This document shows, in pieces, positions 24,680 through 32,669 of a DNA stretch of 64,000 nt. The stretch's first letter is position 1, and each line of letters begins with the position of its first letter. The notes beneath the pieces are model-generated. The model was not told where the DNA came from, made no database searches, and was given only the letters and a program-made list of their open reading frames with translations. This DNA comes from Sphingomonas crocodyli (lineage in GTDB: Bacteria > Pseudomonadota > Alphaproteobacteria > Sphingomonadales > Sphingomonadaceae). The stretch is from positions 1,364,001 to 1,428,000 of the forward strand of contig NZ_SACN01000001.1 of assembly GCF_004005865.1 (NCBI RefSeq). The letters run 5' to 3'. The position numbers were made by a program, and so were the translations under genes.

Positions 24680-25594
24680 TCACACCATTTCGGAGGTCGC
24701 GAGCGAAGCTTCTGCTGCGAGCGCCCGGACATGGGTAGCAAACTCCTCGACGAGCATTGCATTGCGGTTGTCGGCGCTACGGCACATGACGAAATGGAAT
24801 AGGATTTCCGGTTCAAACCGCCGCACAATGACACGGTCTCGCATGCCGCTAATCACAAGCGGATGGACGAGCGAGACACCAAGGCCTTCTGCGACAAAAC
24901 CACACATGGTTTGCAATGCATTGGCGGCAAGGACGTTTTTGGGCCGTACGTCGTGTTCTTGGAACATACGCTGGATCTGATGGCCAAAGATCCTTGCCGG
25001 GTCGGGTGCAAGAAATGGGACGCCCTCGAGATCTGACGGTGTGATCACGCGCTTCTCCGCCAATGGAGAGCCAAGCGGCATGATGCACACGATGGGATGA
25101 ACCATGATCGGTTCGGTAATGAGATAAGGATGTTCGAGGCCGGAATCGATCAGTCCGATATCGAGCTTGCGAGACGCAATCCGATCCACGGTCCACTGCG
25201 ATCCAAGCGTTTCAACAGAGCAGAAGACGTGAGGGCGCGACGCTAGAAAGTTTGTTGTCGCGCGCTGAACGAAGTCACCTGACAATGCTGGCATGACGCC
25301 GATCGACAGCTGTCCCTTTTCCTCGCGCCGAATGACCTCGACGGCATTCTCAACTTGTCGGACACCCGCAAAGATCTGCTCGACCTCGCGGTAAAGCCGC
25401 ATGCCTTGTTCGGTTGGGGCGAGGCGCCCTTTGGAGCGATCGAACAATTGAAGTTGGGTGTCCTCCTCGAGATGCGCGATAGCCTTACTCATTCCGGGTT
25501 GAGATATACCCATCAGTTGGGCCGCCCGACTGATAGTGCCAGTTTCGATGACGGCCTTGAAAGCCTCAATCTGCCTTAGATTGATATGCTGCAT
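24680..25594 (-). CDS. LysR family transcription regulator 2
   Basis: Encodes 304 residues: INLRQIEAFKAVIETGTISR, recognition helix ISQPGMSKAIAHLE, LFDRSKGRLAPTEQG, then a LysR effector domain. It is a paralogue of regulators 1 and 3. It lies upstream of dehydrogenase operon 2 on the same strand, not divergent from it. A perfect operator copy sits two bases before its start codon, which suggests it represses itself. It is the likely activator of operon 2 and possibly of receptors 1 and 2 and the enolase promoter, which carry the same operator type. Confidence 0.93.
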   Translation of the reverse strand: MQHINLRQIEAFKAVIETGTISRAAQLMGISQPGMSKAIAHLEEDTQLQLFDRSKGRLAPTEQGMRLYREVEQIFAGVRQVENAVEVIRREEKGQLSIGVMPALSGDFVQRATTNFLASRPHVFCSVETLGSQWTVDRIASRKLDIGLIDSGLEHPYLITEPIMVHPIVCIMPLGSPLAEKRVITPSDLEGVPFLAPDPARIFGHQIQRMFQEHDVRPKNVLAANALQTMCGFVAEGLGVSLVHPLVISGMRDRVIVRRFEPEILFHFVMCRSADNRNAMLVEEFATHVRALAAEASLATSEMV

Positions 25595-25596
25595 TG

Positions 25597-25613
25597 CATA
25601 ACCCCATTGAATA
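25597..25613 (+). promoter_or_regulatory. Operator copy directly upstream of the LysR2 start
   Basis: CATAACC-N5-GAATA on the plus strand, matching all 12 fixed positions, immediately before the LysR2 start codon. It points rightward, where no gene starts before the end of receptor 3, and no CTTTGAC box follows. It is either an autoregulatory site or a remnant of a once divergent operon. Confidence 0.6.
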
Positions 25614-25701
25614 CCCGGCGCCTATAAGGGCATCAAAGTGATATCTGACAAAGGCAGTAGACGTCAAACACAGTCACAGGGGAGCTTTTTGGTCAGCAAA
25701 A

Positions 25702-25741
25702 TGCCGCTGCGTTTCGGAAGGTCTTCCGTTACGCAGCGGCA
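25702..25741 (-). terminator. Strong terminator of TonB receptor 3
   Basis: An 11-bp stem (25702-25712 with 25731-25741), a TT/TT bulge and a further 6-bp stem around a 2-base apex make a long hairpin. On the minus strand it is followed directly by ATTTTGC. It lies 22 bases beyond the receptor 3 stop, a good rho-independent terminator. Confidence 0.75.
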
Positions 25742-25763
25742 GGTCAAAGCCTAGGGTGAAGGC

Positions 25764-28631
25764 TTAGAGTTTGAAGCGAGCGCCAGCCCGGAACGTCCGC
25801 CCGAGGACATCATAAAGGAGCGGATTGATGCTCAGCGGTGCCGATCCGATGCCAGTGCCGAACGCCATCTGGGCGGGATCCTTGTTGGCGATATTGTCGA
25901 CCGCCAGGAACACTTCGATGTCGTGCGGGAGTTTTACCGTGACGTTGGTGTCGAAGTAGAGTGCGCCAGGCAGACGGTTGTTGTTGATCGTCATATTTGC
26001 GGCGGTCGATGTCGGGCAACCGGAGGTGCACTCGACATAGGTGGTATTGTAAACGCCCGAGCTGAAGCCGCGTCCGGTGAGCGAGATCGAGACAGGATCA
26101 TAGTCATACCCGATGGACGCCAGATAACGCCATTTGGGTAGCGTATTGCGGGCTGTACCATTGGTGCCGTTCGTGCCGACCGTGTCGACCGCCGGCGTGA
26201 TGCCGTCATTGGTCGTGTTCTCGATGAAGCGCGTGGCCAAGACGCGCAGGCGCACATCGCCTCCAGCGACCGGTCGACGGTAGCTAGCCTCAAAGTCGAT
26301 CCCGCGCGACTTCTGTCGAGCGACATTCACCGGCTTCACAGCCACCGACGTGATCACGCCAGCCGTGTTACGGGTGATTTGCGAACAGAATTGGGTGTTT
26401 CCAAGGAAGCACTGATTGACCAGCGCAGCGGCCGTGACCGTCTGAATCGCGTCTTCGATCTTGATATTGTAATAGTCGACCGAAGCGGCAAAGCCCGGAA
26501 TGAAGCTCGGCTTGAGCACGACGCCCAGACCCAAACTGTCGGCCTTTTCGGGCTTCAGCGTGGTCGAACCAGATGTCACCTGGAAGACCGTTGTCGCTGC
26601 ATTCCCACGGAACGGATCGACGATCGAAGTGGTCGAGCTTTGGCCGGACTGGAACAGTTCTGCCAGATTGGGCGCACGGATATCGCGCGACCGGGTGACG
26701 CGGAACGTGATGTCGCTGACCGGAGCCCAGGTGAGACCGGCCTTCCAGGTCGTGACATAACCCGAAGTGCTATAATCGGTTGCGCGAACCGCACCGTTGA
26801 AATCCAGGCTCTCGGCGAACGGCAGATCCTTGGCGAGCGGGACTACGGTTTCCAAGAAGCCTTCGGTCACATGATAGGAACCAAAGCTCGCCAGGAAATT
26901 GCCGGCAAAGAAGGAGCGCGTCGTCGACAGCGGATCATTCGAGCCCGACACGCGCTCGCGCCGATGTTCGATACCCGTGACCAACGAGACCGGCCCCGCC
27001 CAAGTCGAGAAGGGTTCACCGCGCAACGTGCCTGCAAACACATCCTGCTTGAGCTTGCTGCGACCCCAGCTGGTTCCCAGAACATAATTGCGCGCGGCTT
27101 CACTCGCGACGCCCGTGCCCATAATATTGTAGGGCACGCAGCCGTTGGTCGGATTGGTGAGCGTCGAACGGCAGACGATCGCGCCTGTCGTCGGATTGCG
27201 GACGGCGTCGATCGCTTGATTGAAGCGCGATGTGATCGTCAGCAGGCCGTCTGTGTAGACGTTATTGACGCTCCGTTGCGCATAAGCGTCCCACTGCCAC
27301 TCTTTGCCGAGCGCCGTTAGGTCTCCCTGGAGGCCCAGGACATAACGCTGCGAGGAACGACGGGTGGTCGCGATCGCCGGACCGAGATCCTGATTGAACG
27401 TTCCAAGCGCGAAAGCTGTCGTCACCCGCGGGGCAATGCTGGCCGGGATAAAGGCATTGTCCGGCTGAATGATGATGCTGCTCGCAGTCGACGTCGCGCC
27501 TGCGGCCACGGTCGCCGCACCGAAGTTGAACTGGTTAAGCGAAGCCACGCGAGACGTGGCGCGGCTATAAGATGCCTGACCATAGATGGTGACGTTTTCG
27601 GTCAGTTCATAGCTGGTACGGCCGAACAAGCTTTGGCGGTTCAGCTTAGGATCGAGGTCTCCTGACCGCGCGAAATCCGCATAGAGATAATCGCCGCCAA
27701 CCATGATGTTGCCGCTGACGATCGAGCCGTAGTTGAACTGCGTGGGCGTCCCGCCTTGACCGAAATAGGTCCCACGCAAAGGACCCGAAGTGATGAGGCC
27801 GCCAGGGGTCGCTGTCGCAAAGCCGGCACCCGGTAGGTTGAGCAGCTGTGGCTGGCCGTTGGTCGGGGTGTAGGCCGGGTTGATGAACAGCTTGGAGCTA
27901 TTGAACCATTTACGGTCGCCGATGCTCTTAATGCCAGCGTTATGCGCAATTTCACCGCTGATCATCACATGACCGCGACCATCCGCAAAGCGTGTGCCGG
28001 CGGATAGCGAGATGTTGAAATTGCGATCGTCGCCATAGGTGGTGACGCCGCCCTGGATCGAGCCTTTGAGGCCGGTAAAATCCTTATCGAGGACGAAGTT
28101 GACGACGCCCGACACTGCGTCCGAACCCCAGTCCGCCGAGGCACCACCAGTAACGATGTCGACGCGCTTCACCAGCGCCTGAGGGAGCGTGTTGATGTCG
28201 ACCAGGCCTGTCAGCGTCGATGCAGCAACCCGCTGACCGTCAAGCAGGACCAAGGTGCGGTTCGCGCCGATATTGCGCAGGTTGAGCGCATTCACGCCAA
28301 TAAGGCCGCCACTGAGCGAGCCGACATTGGCTCTGGGCGAAGTGCTGCCCGAAAGCGATGGCAGCTCGTTGACGAAATCGGCGATGTTGGCGGCCGCCTT
28401 CGCGGTCAATTCCTGTGCCCCGATCACCGAAGTTGGGGTCGGTGCCTGATAGCCGTCGCGGATAACGCGGGTGCCGGTGACGACGATCTCGCTAACCGTA
28501 TTGTCGTTGGTGGTCGTGTCCTGCGCGGCAGCCACGCTGGGCACAGCGACTGTAACCATCGCCAGCAGGCTAGCCGTGTAACGCAGCCCAAGATTATCCG
28601 ATTTCCTGCCCTTTTCCGAAGGTTTCATCAT
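25764..28631 (-). CDS. TonB-dependent outer-membrane receptor 3
   Basis: Encodes 955 residues from the ATG at 28631 (AAGGGG just upstream; a second ATG follows at once, and an earlier in-frame ATG at 28667 lacks a ribosome site). Signal peptide ends near VAAAQ; VSEIVVTG TonB box; GYQAPTPTSVIG plug start; ADWGSDAVSGVVNFVLD; barrel ends GARFKL. It is strongly similar to receptor 2 along its length, including SVDYYNIKIEDAIQT and the paired cysteines CTSGCPTST. It lies between the two regulators, and its promoter carries the variant operator shared with operon 3. Imports the substrate or a congener. Confidence 0.93.
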   Translation of the reverse strand: MMKPSEKGRKSDNLGLRYTASLLAMVTVAVPSVAAAQDTTTNDNTVSEIVVTGTRVIRDGYQAPTPTSVIGAQELTAKAAANIADFVNELPSLSGSTSPRANVGSLSGGLIGVNALNLRNIGANRTLVLLDGQRVAASTLTGLVDINTLPQALVKRVDIVTGGASADWGSDAVSGVVNFVLDKDFTGLKGSIQGGVTTYGDDRNFNISLSAGTRFADGRGHVMISGEIAHNAGIKSIGDRKWFNSSKLFINPAYTPTNGQPQLLNLPGAGFATATPGGLITSGPLRGTYFGQGGTPTQFNYGSIVSGNIMVGGDYLYADFARSGDLDPKLNRQSLFGRTSYELTENVTIYGQASYSRATSRVASLNQFNFGAATVAAGATSTASSIIIQPDNAFIPASIAPRVTTAFALGTFNQDLGPAIATTRRSSQRYVLGLQGDLTALGKEWQWDAYAQRSVNNVYTDGLLTITSRFNQAIDAVRNPTTGAIVCRSTLTNPTNGCVPYNIMGTGVASEAARNYVLGTSWGRSKLKQDVFAGTLRGEPFSTWAGPVSLVTGIEHRRERVSGSNDPLSTTRSFFAGNFLASFGSYHVTEGFLETVVPLAKDLPFAESLDFNGAVRATDYSTSGYVTTWKAGLTWAPVSDITFRVTRSRDIRAPNLAELFQSGQSSTTSIVDPFRGNAATTVFQVTSGSTTLKPEKADSLGLGVVLKPSFIPGFAASVDYYNIKIEDAIQTVTAAALVNQCFLGNTQFCSQITRNTAGVITSVAVKPVNVARQKSRGIDFEASYRRPVAGGDVRLRVLATRFIENTTNDGITPAVDTVGTNGTNGTARNTLPKWRYLASIGYDYDPVSISLTGRGFSSGVYNTTYVECTSGCPTSTAANMTINNNRLPGALYFDTNVTVKLPHDIEVFLAVDNIANKDPAQMAFGTGIGSAPLSINPLLYDVLGRTFRAGARFKL

Positions 28632-28690
28632 GCCCCTTTTCCTTCCCTGGTAATTTATTGTCTTCATGGTGAAAGGGGGGTGGGCTTTTA

Positions 28691-28732
28691 GTCAAAGACG
28701 GAAAATCGGGCATCGTATTGGTGCAGCTTATA
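28691..28732 (-). promoter_or_regulatory. Receptor 3 promoter with variant LysR-type operator
   Basis: On the minus strand TATAAGC-N5-CAATA (28732-28716), 18 bases, then CTTTGAC (28697-28691). The two changed positions (AAGC for AACC, CAATA for GAATA) are nearly the same as in the operon 3 site at 29765, so these two may form a sub-class for LysR3. Confidence 0.62.
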
Positions 28733-28844
28733 CTGTCGGTAAGCACTTTTTGGTACGCGAGGAATCTCGAAGAAGCTCTCAAGTCGCGGCGGTTCGTAGA
28801 GTGGTTTAAGGCATTCGGACCGGTTTGTGCTGGTCGATGGGAGG

Positions 28845-29762
28845 TTAGCTATCTGTCAAAAGCGACCGCGAAACTTCGGCTGCGGTTAATCGCAGGCGCT
28901 CGGCAAATGCGTCGATAATCTCGGCGTTGCGCGTGTCGGCCATGCGGCAGAGTTGATAGTGATACGGAATTTCCGGTTCAAATCTGCGGACAGCTAGGCG
29001 TCCGCTATGCCCACTGACTGACAGTGGGTGGATCAAAGTCACGCCGAGGCCAGCTGCCACGCATTCGCACAAGGTCGGTGCGACATTGGCGATCGCGACA
29101 GCTCTTGGTCGGACGTTATACGCCTCAAACATGTCCTGCACCCTCCGGCCGATATTGGTATCAGGATGCAAGGTGACGAATGGCACGTCCTCAAGATCAT
29201 TCGGTTCAATCACCGTCTTTGCGCTGAGCGGATGGCCACTGGGCATGATGCAGACGAGTGGATGCTCGATGAGCGGTTCGCTCACCACATAAGGGTTGTC
29301 AAAGCCGGCTCCGACGAGGCCAACATCGAGCTTACGCGCGATCAACCAGTCCAAAATCCATTGCGAGCTCATCTGCTGCACTGAACAGAACACATTGCCG
29401 CTATCCCTCACAAAGGCCGGCAAGGCCTGGGGGATGAACGAACTGGCAAGGGCGGGCATTACACCGATCGCGAGCGTACCCTGTTCCTCGCGCCTGATGG
29501 CCTCCAGGGCATTTTGCACCTGGCGGACCCCGGCGAAAATGCGGCCAATCTCCTCATAGAGGCGCATGCCGCGATCGGTTGGCACGAGCCTGCCTTTGAC
29601 GCGGTCGAACAGCTTCAGCCCAGCGTCAGTTTCCATATGGGCTATGAGCTGGCTCATCGCGGGCTGCGAGATGTTGAGCATGCCCGCTCCAGCACTCACC
29701 GTGCCCGTCTCGATGACAGCCTTGAATGCCTCAATCTGTCGGAGGTTAACTTCTCTCGCCAT
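28845..29762 (-). CDS. LysR family transcription regulator 3
   Basis: Encodes 305 residues from the ATG at 29762 (MAREVNLRQIEAF); the longer open frame would overlap the divergent gene start. Recognition helix ISQPAMSQLIAHME, LFDRVKGRLVPTDRG. Paralogue of regulators 1 and 2. It is divergent from dehydrogenase operon 3, with the operator in the 75-base space between, the classic LysR arrangement. Its likely targets are operon 3 and receptor 3, which share a variant operator. Confidence 0.93.
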   Translation of the reverse strand: MAREVNLRQIEAFKAVIETGTVSAGAGMLNISQPAMSQLIAHMETDAGLKLFDRVKGRLVPTDRGMRLYEEIGRIFAGVRQVQNALEAIRREEQGTLAIGVMPALASSFIPQALPAFVRDSGNVFCSVQQMSSQWILDWLIARKLDVGLVGAGFDNPYVVSEPLIEHPLVCIMPSGHPLSAKTVIEPNDLEDVPFVTLHPDTNIGRRVQDMFEAYNVRPRAVAIANVAPTLCECVAAGLGVTLIHPLSVSGHSGRLAVRRFEPEIPYHYQLCRMADTRNAEIIDAFAERLRLTAAEVSRSLLTDS

Positions 29763-29764
29763 AG

Positions 29765-29806
29765 TATAAGTTCCAGCAATAGCAGGTACCAATTTTCCAC
29801 TTGGAC
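29765..29806 (+). promoter_or_regulatory. Promoter of dehydrogenase operon 3 with variant LysR-type operator
   Basis: On the plus strand TATAAGT-N5-CAATA (29765-29781), exactly 18 bases, then CTTGGAC (29800-29806). Same architecture as the minus-strand promoters, here for the plus-strand operon. The operator lies 3 bases from the LysR3 start codon, so binding should also repress that gene. Confidence 0.62.
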
Positions 29807-29837
29807 TAAATGGAATATGGCCGCCTAATTTCGCCAA

Positions 29838-30974
29838 ATGCAAGGGACGAACTCGGAGGCAGACGTCGTCGTTATCGGCGCAGGCACAGTGGGGGCCGCG
29901 ATCGCCTATGGCCTGGCAGGCCTAGGCCAGCGCGTCGTGGTTCTCGATGGCGGTGACCGCGATTTTCGTGCGGCAGTCGCGAATTTTGGCCTGATATGGG
30001 AGCAGGGCAAGGGCATCGAAGTGCCGGGCTACCGCATTCTGACCCATGGCTCGCTCGAGCGTTGGCCAGAATTTTGTGCTGTGCTGGAAGATGAGACCGG
30101 GATCGATCTTCATTATGATCGAAGCGGTGGCTTGATGCTGGCCATGAGCGAAGCGGATTTCGAGCGCGTCAGCGCTATGCAAGCGCGGTTGCGTGCGGAA
30201 CTCGGTGAGCAAATGCCGCCCTGGGAGATGCTCGACCGGGCCGCATTGCAGGCGCTTATGCCCAAGGTCCGGCTGGGCAAGGATATCGTTGGATCTTCTT
30301 ATGGCCGCGACGATGGTCATGTGAACCCATTGCGCCTGTTGGCGGCCCTCCATGCCGGCATCGTGAAGCGTGGCGGCTCGTTGTGCGGGCAAGCGGTGGT
30401 GTCGGCGATCACATCGGACCGCCAAGGCGGCTTGCGGATCGACTATCGTGGCGGATCGGTTTCAGCTGGTCGCGTCGTGATCGCGGCGGGACTGGGATCT
30501 AAGGCTCTGGCAGCGCAGGTCGGACTAGATATTCCTTTGCGCGCGCAGCGCGGTCAGATCCTTGTCACGGAACGGATTGAACCCTTTCTGCCACTGCCAA
30601 TGAGCGGCCTGCGTCAGACGCGCGAGGGATCGGTCCTTATCGGGCTCACTCATGAGGAGGTTGGGCTCGATGCTTCGACAACCGTTGCGGCCGCGGCCGC
30701 TCTGAGTGCGAATGCGATCCGTCGCCTGCCAGGACTGGGTGAGGCGAAGCTTGTTCGTCAGTGGTCAGGGCTGCGCATCATGACCCCCGATGGTCATCCG
30801 ATCTATGCGGAGTCGAGCAGCCATCCTGGTGTGTTCGTTGCGCTTTGCCATTCTGGCATCACGTTGGCCGCAGCCCATTCCGGCATGTTCGCGCAATCTA
30901 TTGCGCAAGGGTGCCTGCCATCCGCTCTCGATGTTTTTCACCATAGGCGTTTCGATGTTTCGCAAGCTGCATGA
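29838..30974 (+). CDS. FAD-dependent amine/amino acid dehydrogenase, DAO-fold subunit (copy 3)
   Basis: Encodes 378 residues: VVVIGAGTVGAAIAYGLAGLG at 10-30, FRAAVANFGLIW, RAQRGQILVTERI, QWSGLRIMTPDGHPIYAE and CHSGITLAAAHSGMFA. It aligns with copy 2 almost end to end. It opens the plus-strand operon DAO-ferredoxin-FAD subunit-MFS-enolase. The ferredoxin gene begins inside its last 20 bases. Cytoplasmic or membrane-associated oxidation of an amine or imino acid is expected; the product imine may go to RidA. Confidence 0.87.
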   Translation: MQGTNSEADVVVIGAGTVGAAIAYGLAGLGQRVVVLDGGDRDFRAAVANFGLIWEQGKGIEVPGYRILTHGSLERWPEFCAVLEDETGIDLHYDRSGGLMLAMSEADFERVSAMQARLRAELGEQMPPWEMLDRAALQALMPKVRLGKDIVGSSYGRDDGHVNPLRLLAALHAGIVKRGGSLCGQAVVSAITSDRQGGLRIDYRGGSVSAGRVVIAAGLGSKALAAQVGLDIPLRAQRGQILVTERIEPFLPLPMSGLRQTREGSVLIGLTHEEVGLDASTTVAAAAALSANAIRRLPGLGEAKLVRQWSGLRIMTPDGHPIYAESSSHPGVFVALCHSGITLAAAHSGMFAQSIAQGCLPSALDVFHHRRFDVSQAA

Positions 30975-31248
30975 ACCTGGCCCTGAGCATTTCACAATCG
31001 AGATTGATGGCATGCCTGTCACGGCCGAGCCCGGTGAGAGTGTGGCAGCCGTATTGTTGCGACAGCCTGAGGCTTGGTCGCGCTTGTCTCCTGTCGGACG
31101 CGGTAAGCGCGCGCCTTACTGCATGATGGGAGTATGCTTTGAATGTTTGGCTGAAGTGAACGGGGTGTCATCGGTCCAGACCTGCGTCGAACCCGTCTGC
31201 GAGGGTATGCGGGTGAGCCGTCAGCGCGCTCGAAAGCCGATATCATGA
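30955..31248 (+). CDS. Small [2Fe-2S] ferredoxin subunit (copy 3)
   Basis: Encodes 97 residues from the ATG at 30955, inside the end of the DAO-subunit gene, as in copy 2. Ligands are Cys56, Cys61, Cys64 (CMMGVCFEC) and Cys77. The N-terminus FRKLHEPG matches copy 2 (FRKLHDPA). It overlaps the next gene by ATGA. Electron-transfer subunit of the three-part dehydrogenase. Confidence 0.87.
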   Translation: MFRKLHEPGPEHFTIEIDGMPVTAEPGESVAAVLLRQPEAWSRLSPVGRGKRAPYCMMGVCFECLAEVNGVSSVQTCVEPVCEGMRVSRQRARKPIS

Positions 31249-32630
31249 GCGCGGTTGATCTCCTGATCGTCGGGTCCGGTCCTGCCGGCATGTCCGCTGC
31301 AATTACCGCGCGTCATCATGGTCTCAATGTGGCTGTCATCGACGATCAACCTGCACCTGGTGGACAGATCTGGCGTGCCGTTGAGCGAAATACGCGCAGC
31401 GATGCCATTCTGGGGCCGACCTATGTCGAAGGACGCGCTGTCGCCGAAGCCTTTCGTACAAGCGGTGCGCGCTATTTGCACGGTGCGCAGTTGTGGCAAA
31501 TTGAGCCGGGTTTCCGCGCCTATTTGAGCCGCAAGCGTGTAGCCGAGATGGTGGATGCGAAAGCCATCATTCTCGCCACAGGTGCGCAAGAACGTCCGAT
31601 CCCCTTTCCCGGCTGGACATTGCCAGGTGTGGTGACCGTGGGGGCGGCGCAGATCTTGCTCAAGACCGCGGGGCAAATCCCAACCGGCCCGACCTGGATC
31701 GCGGGCTGCGGGCCTTTGCCGCTTCTCTATGCAATTCAGTTGCTGCGGGCTGGGGGAGAGCTTGCGGGCTATCTCGATACGACGCCGCCAGGACAGTGGC
31801 GTGCGGCCCTCAAGCATCTGCCTAAAGCCTTACGGGCTTCGGCAGATCTGCTCAAAGGGCTTAGCTGGATGGCAAAGCTGACAACCAGCGGAGTGCGCGT
31901 CGAGCGCGGGGTGACCGATTTGGAGGCACTCGGTGATGAGAGCCTCCGGCAGGTTCGGTTTGAGACTGCCAAAGGCAGCGAAATTGTCGATGCCGGCGCC
32001 TTGCTCGTTCACGAAGGGGTTGTACCCAACATACATATGGCGATGTCACTAGACTGCGCCATCGAATGGGATGACGCACAGCAGTGTTTCAGGCCCGTCG
32101 TCGATCCTTGGGGGGAGACATCCCAATCAAAACTCTTTGTGGCGGGTGATGGCGCTGGGATTGGTGGGGCCAATGCTGCGCTCCTGCGGGGTGAATTGGC
32201 AGCTTTGAGGGCTGCTGCTCAATTAGGGCGGCTCAGCAGCGAGGCTGCCGCGCACGCTGCTCGCCCGGTGCGTAAGGCCTTGGCACGAGAACTGGCTGTG
32301 CGCCCATTCCTCGATGCGATGTTTAAGCCGCGCCGCGCGATATTCGCGCCAACGGATAAGACGATCGTATGCCGCTGCGAGGAGATTAGTGCAGGCGAAA
32401 TCCGATCGCTCGCCAAGATCGGCTTACCGGGGCCTAATCAGATCAAAGCTGCTAGCCGCTCGGGTATGGGACCGTGTCAGGGACGGCAATGCGGGTACAC
32501 GATCACGCGCATTTTGAGCGAAGTGCAACAGCGCGCGCCAGCCGATATCGGTTTCTATCATGTGCGCCCCCCTCTCAAGCCGGTCACGCTCGCAGAATTG
32601 GCGAGCCTTCAGCCATTGATCGATCAATGA
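31245..32630 (+). CDS. NAD(P)/FAD-dependent oxidoreductase with [2Fe-2S] C-terminus (copy 3)
   Basis: Encodes 461 residues: VGSGPAGMSAAI near the start, ATGAQERPIPFPGW, GCGPLPLLYAIQL, GDGAGIGGANAA, and a BFD-type [2Fe-2S] domain with Cys376, Cys378, Cys411 and Cys416. Near twin of copy 2. The second nucleotide loop has GCGP where copy 2 has GSGP. It starts by ATGA overlap with the ferredoxin gene. Relay subunit of the dehydrogenase complex; HcnB, OoxA and LhpE are the nearest named families. Confidence 0.88.
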   Translation: MSAVDLLIVGSGPAGMSAAITARHHGLNVAVIDDQPAPGGQIWRAVERNTRSDAILGPTYVEGRAVAEAFRTSGARYLHGAQLWQIEPGFRAYLSRKRVAEMVDAKAIILATGAQERPIPFPGWTLPGVVTVGAAQILLKTAGQIPTGPTWIAGCGPLPLLYAIQLLRAGGELAGYLDTTPPGQWRAALKHLPKALRASADLLKGLSWMAKLTTSGVRVERGVTDLEALGDESLRQVRFETAKGSEIVDAGALLVHEGVVPNIHMAMSLDCAIEWDDAQQCFRPVVDPWGETSQSKLFVAGDGAGIGGANAALLRGELAALRAAAQLGRLSSEAAAHAARPVRKALARELAVRPFLDAMFKPRRAIFAPTDKTIVCRCEEISAGEIRSLAKIGLPGPNQIKAASRSGMGPCQGRQCGYTITRILSEVQQRAPADIGFYHVRPPLKPVTLAELASLQPLIDQ

Positions 32631-32669
32631 CGCTAAGCCGGCCTTTGCTCCTACGGGAAGGACAATAAG

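Noticed and set aside
10037..32630. Naming the three-subunit dehydrogenases hydrogen cyanide synthase (hcnABC)
   Set aside because: The architecture is shared with opine oxidases and D-hydroxyproline dehydrogenase; association with receptors, MFS importers and epimerases points to catabolism, and nothing supports glycine as substrate.
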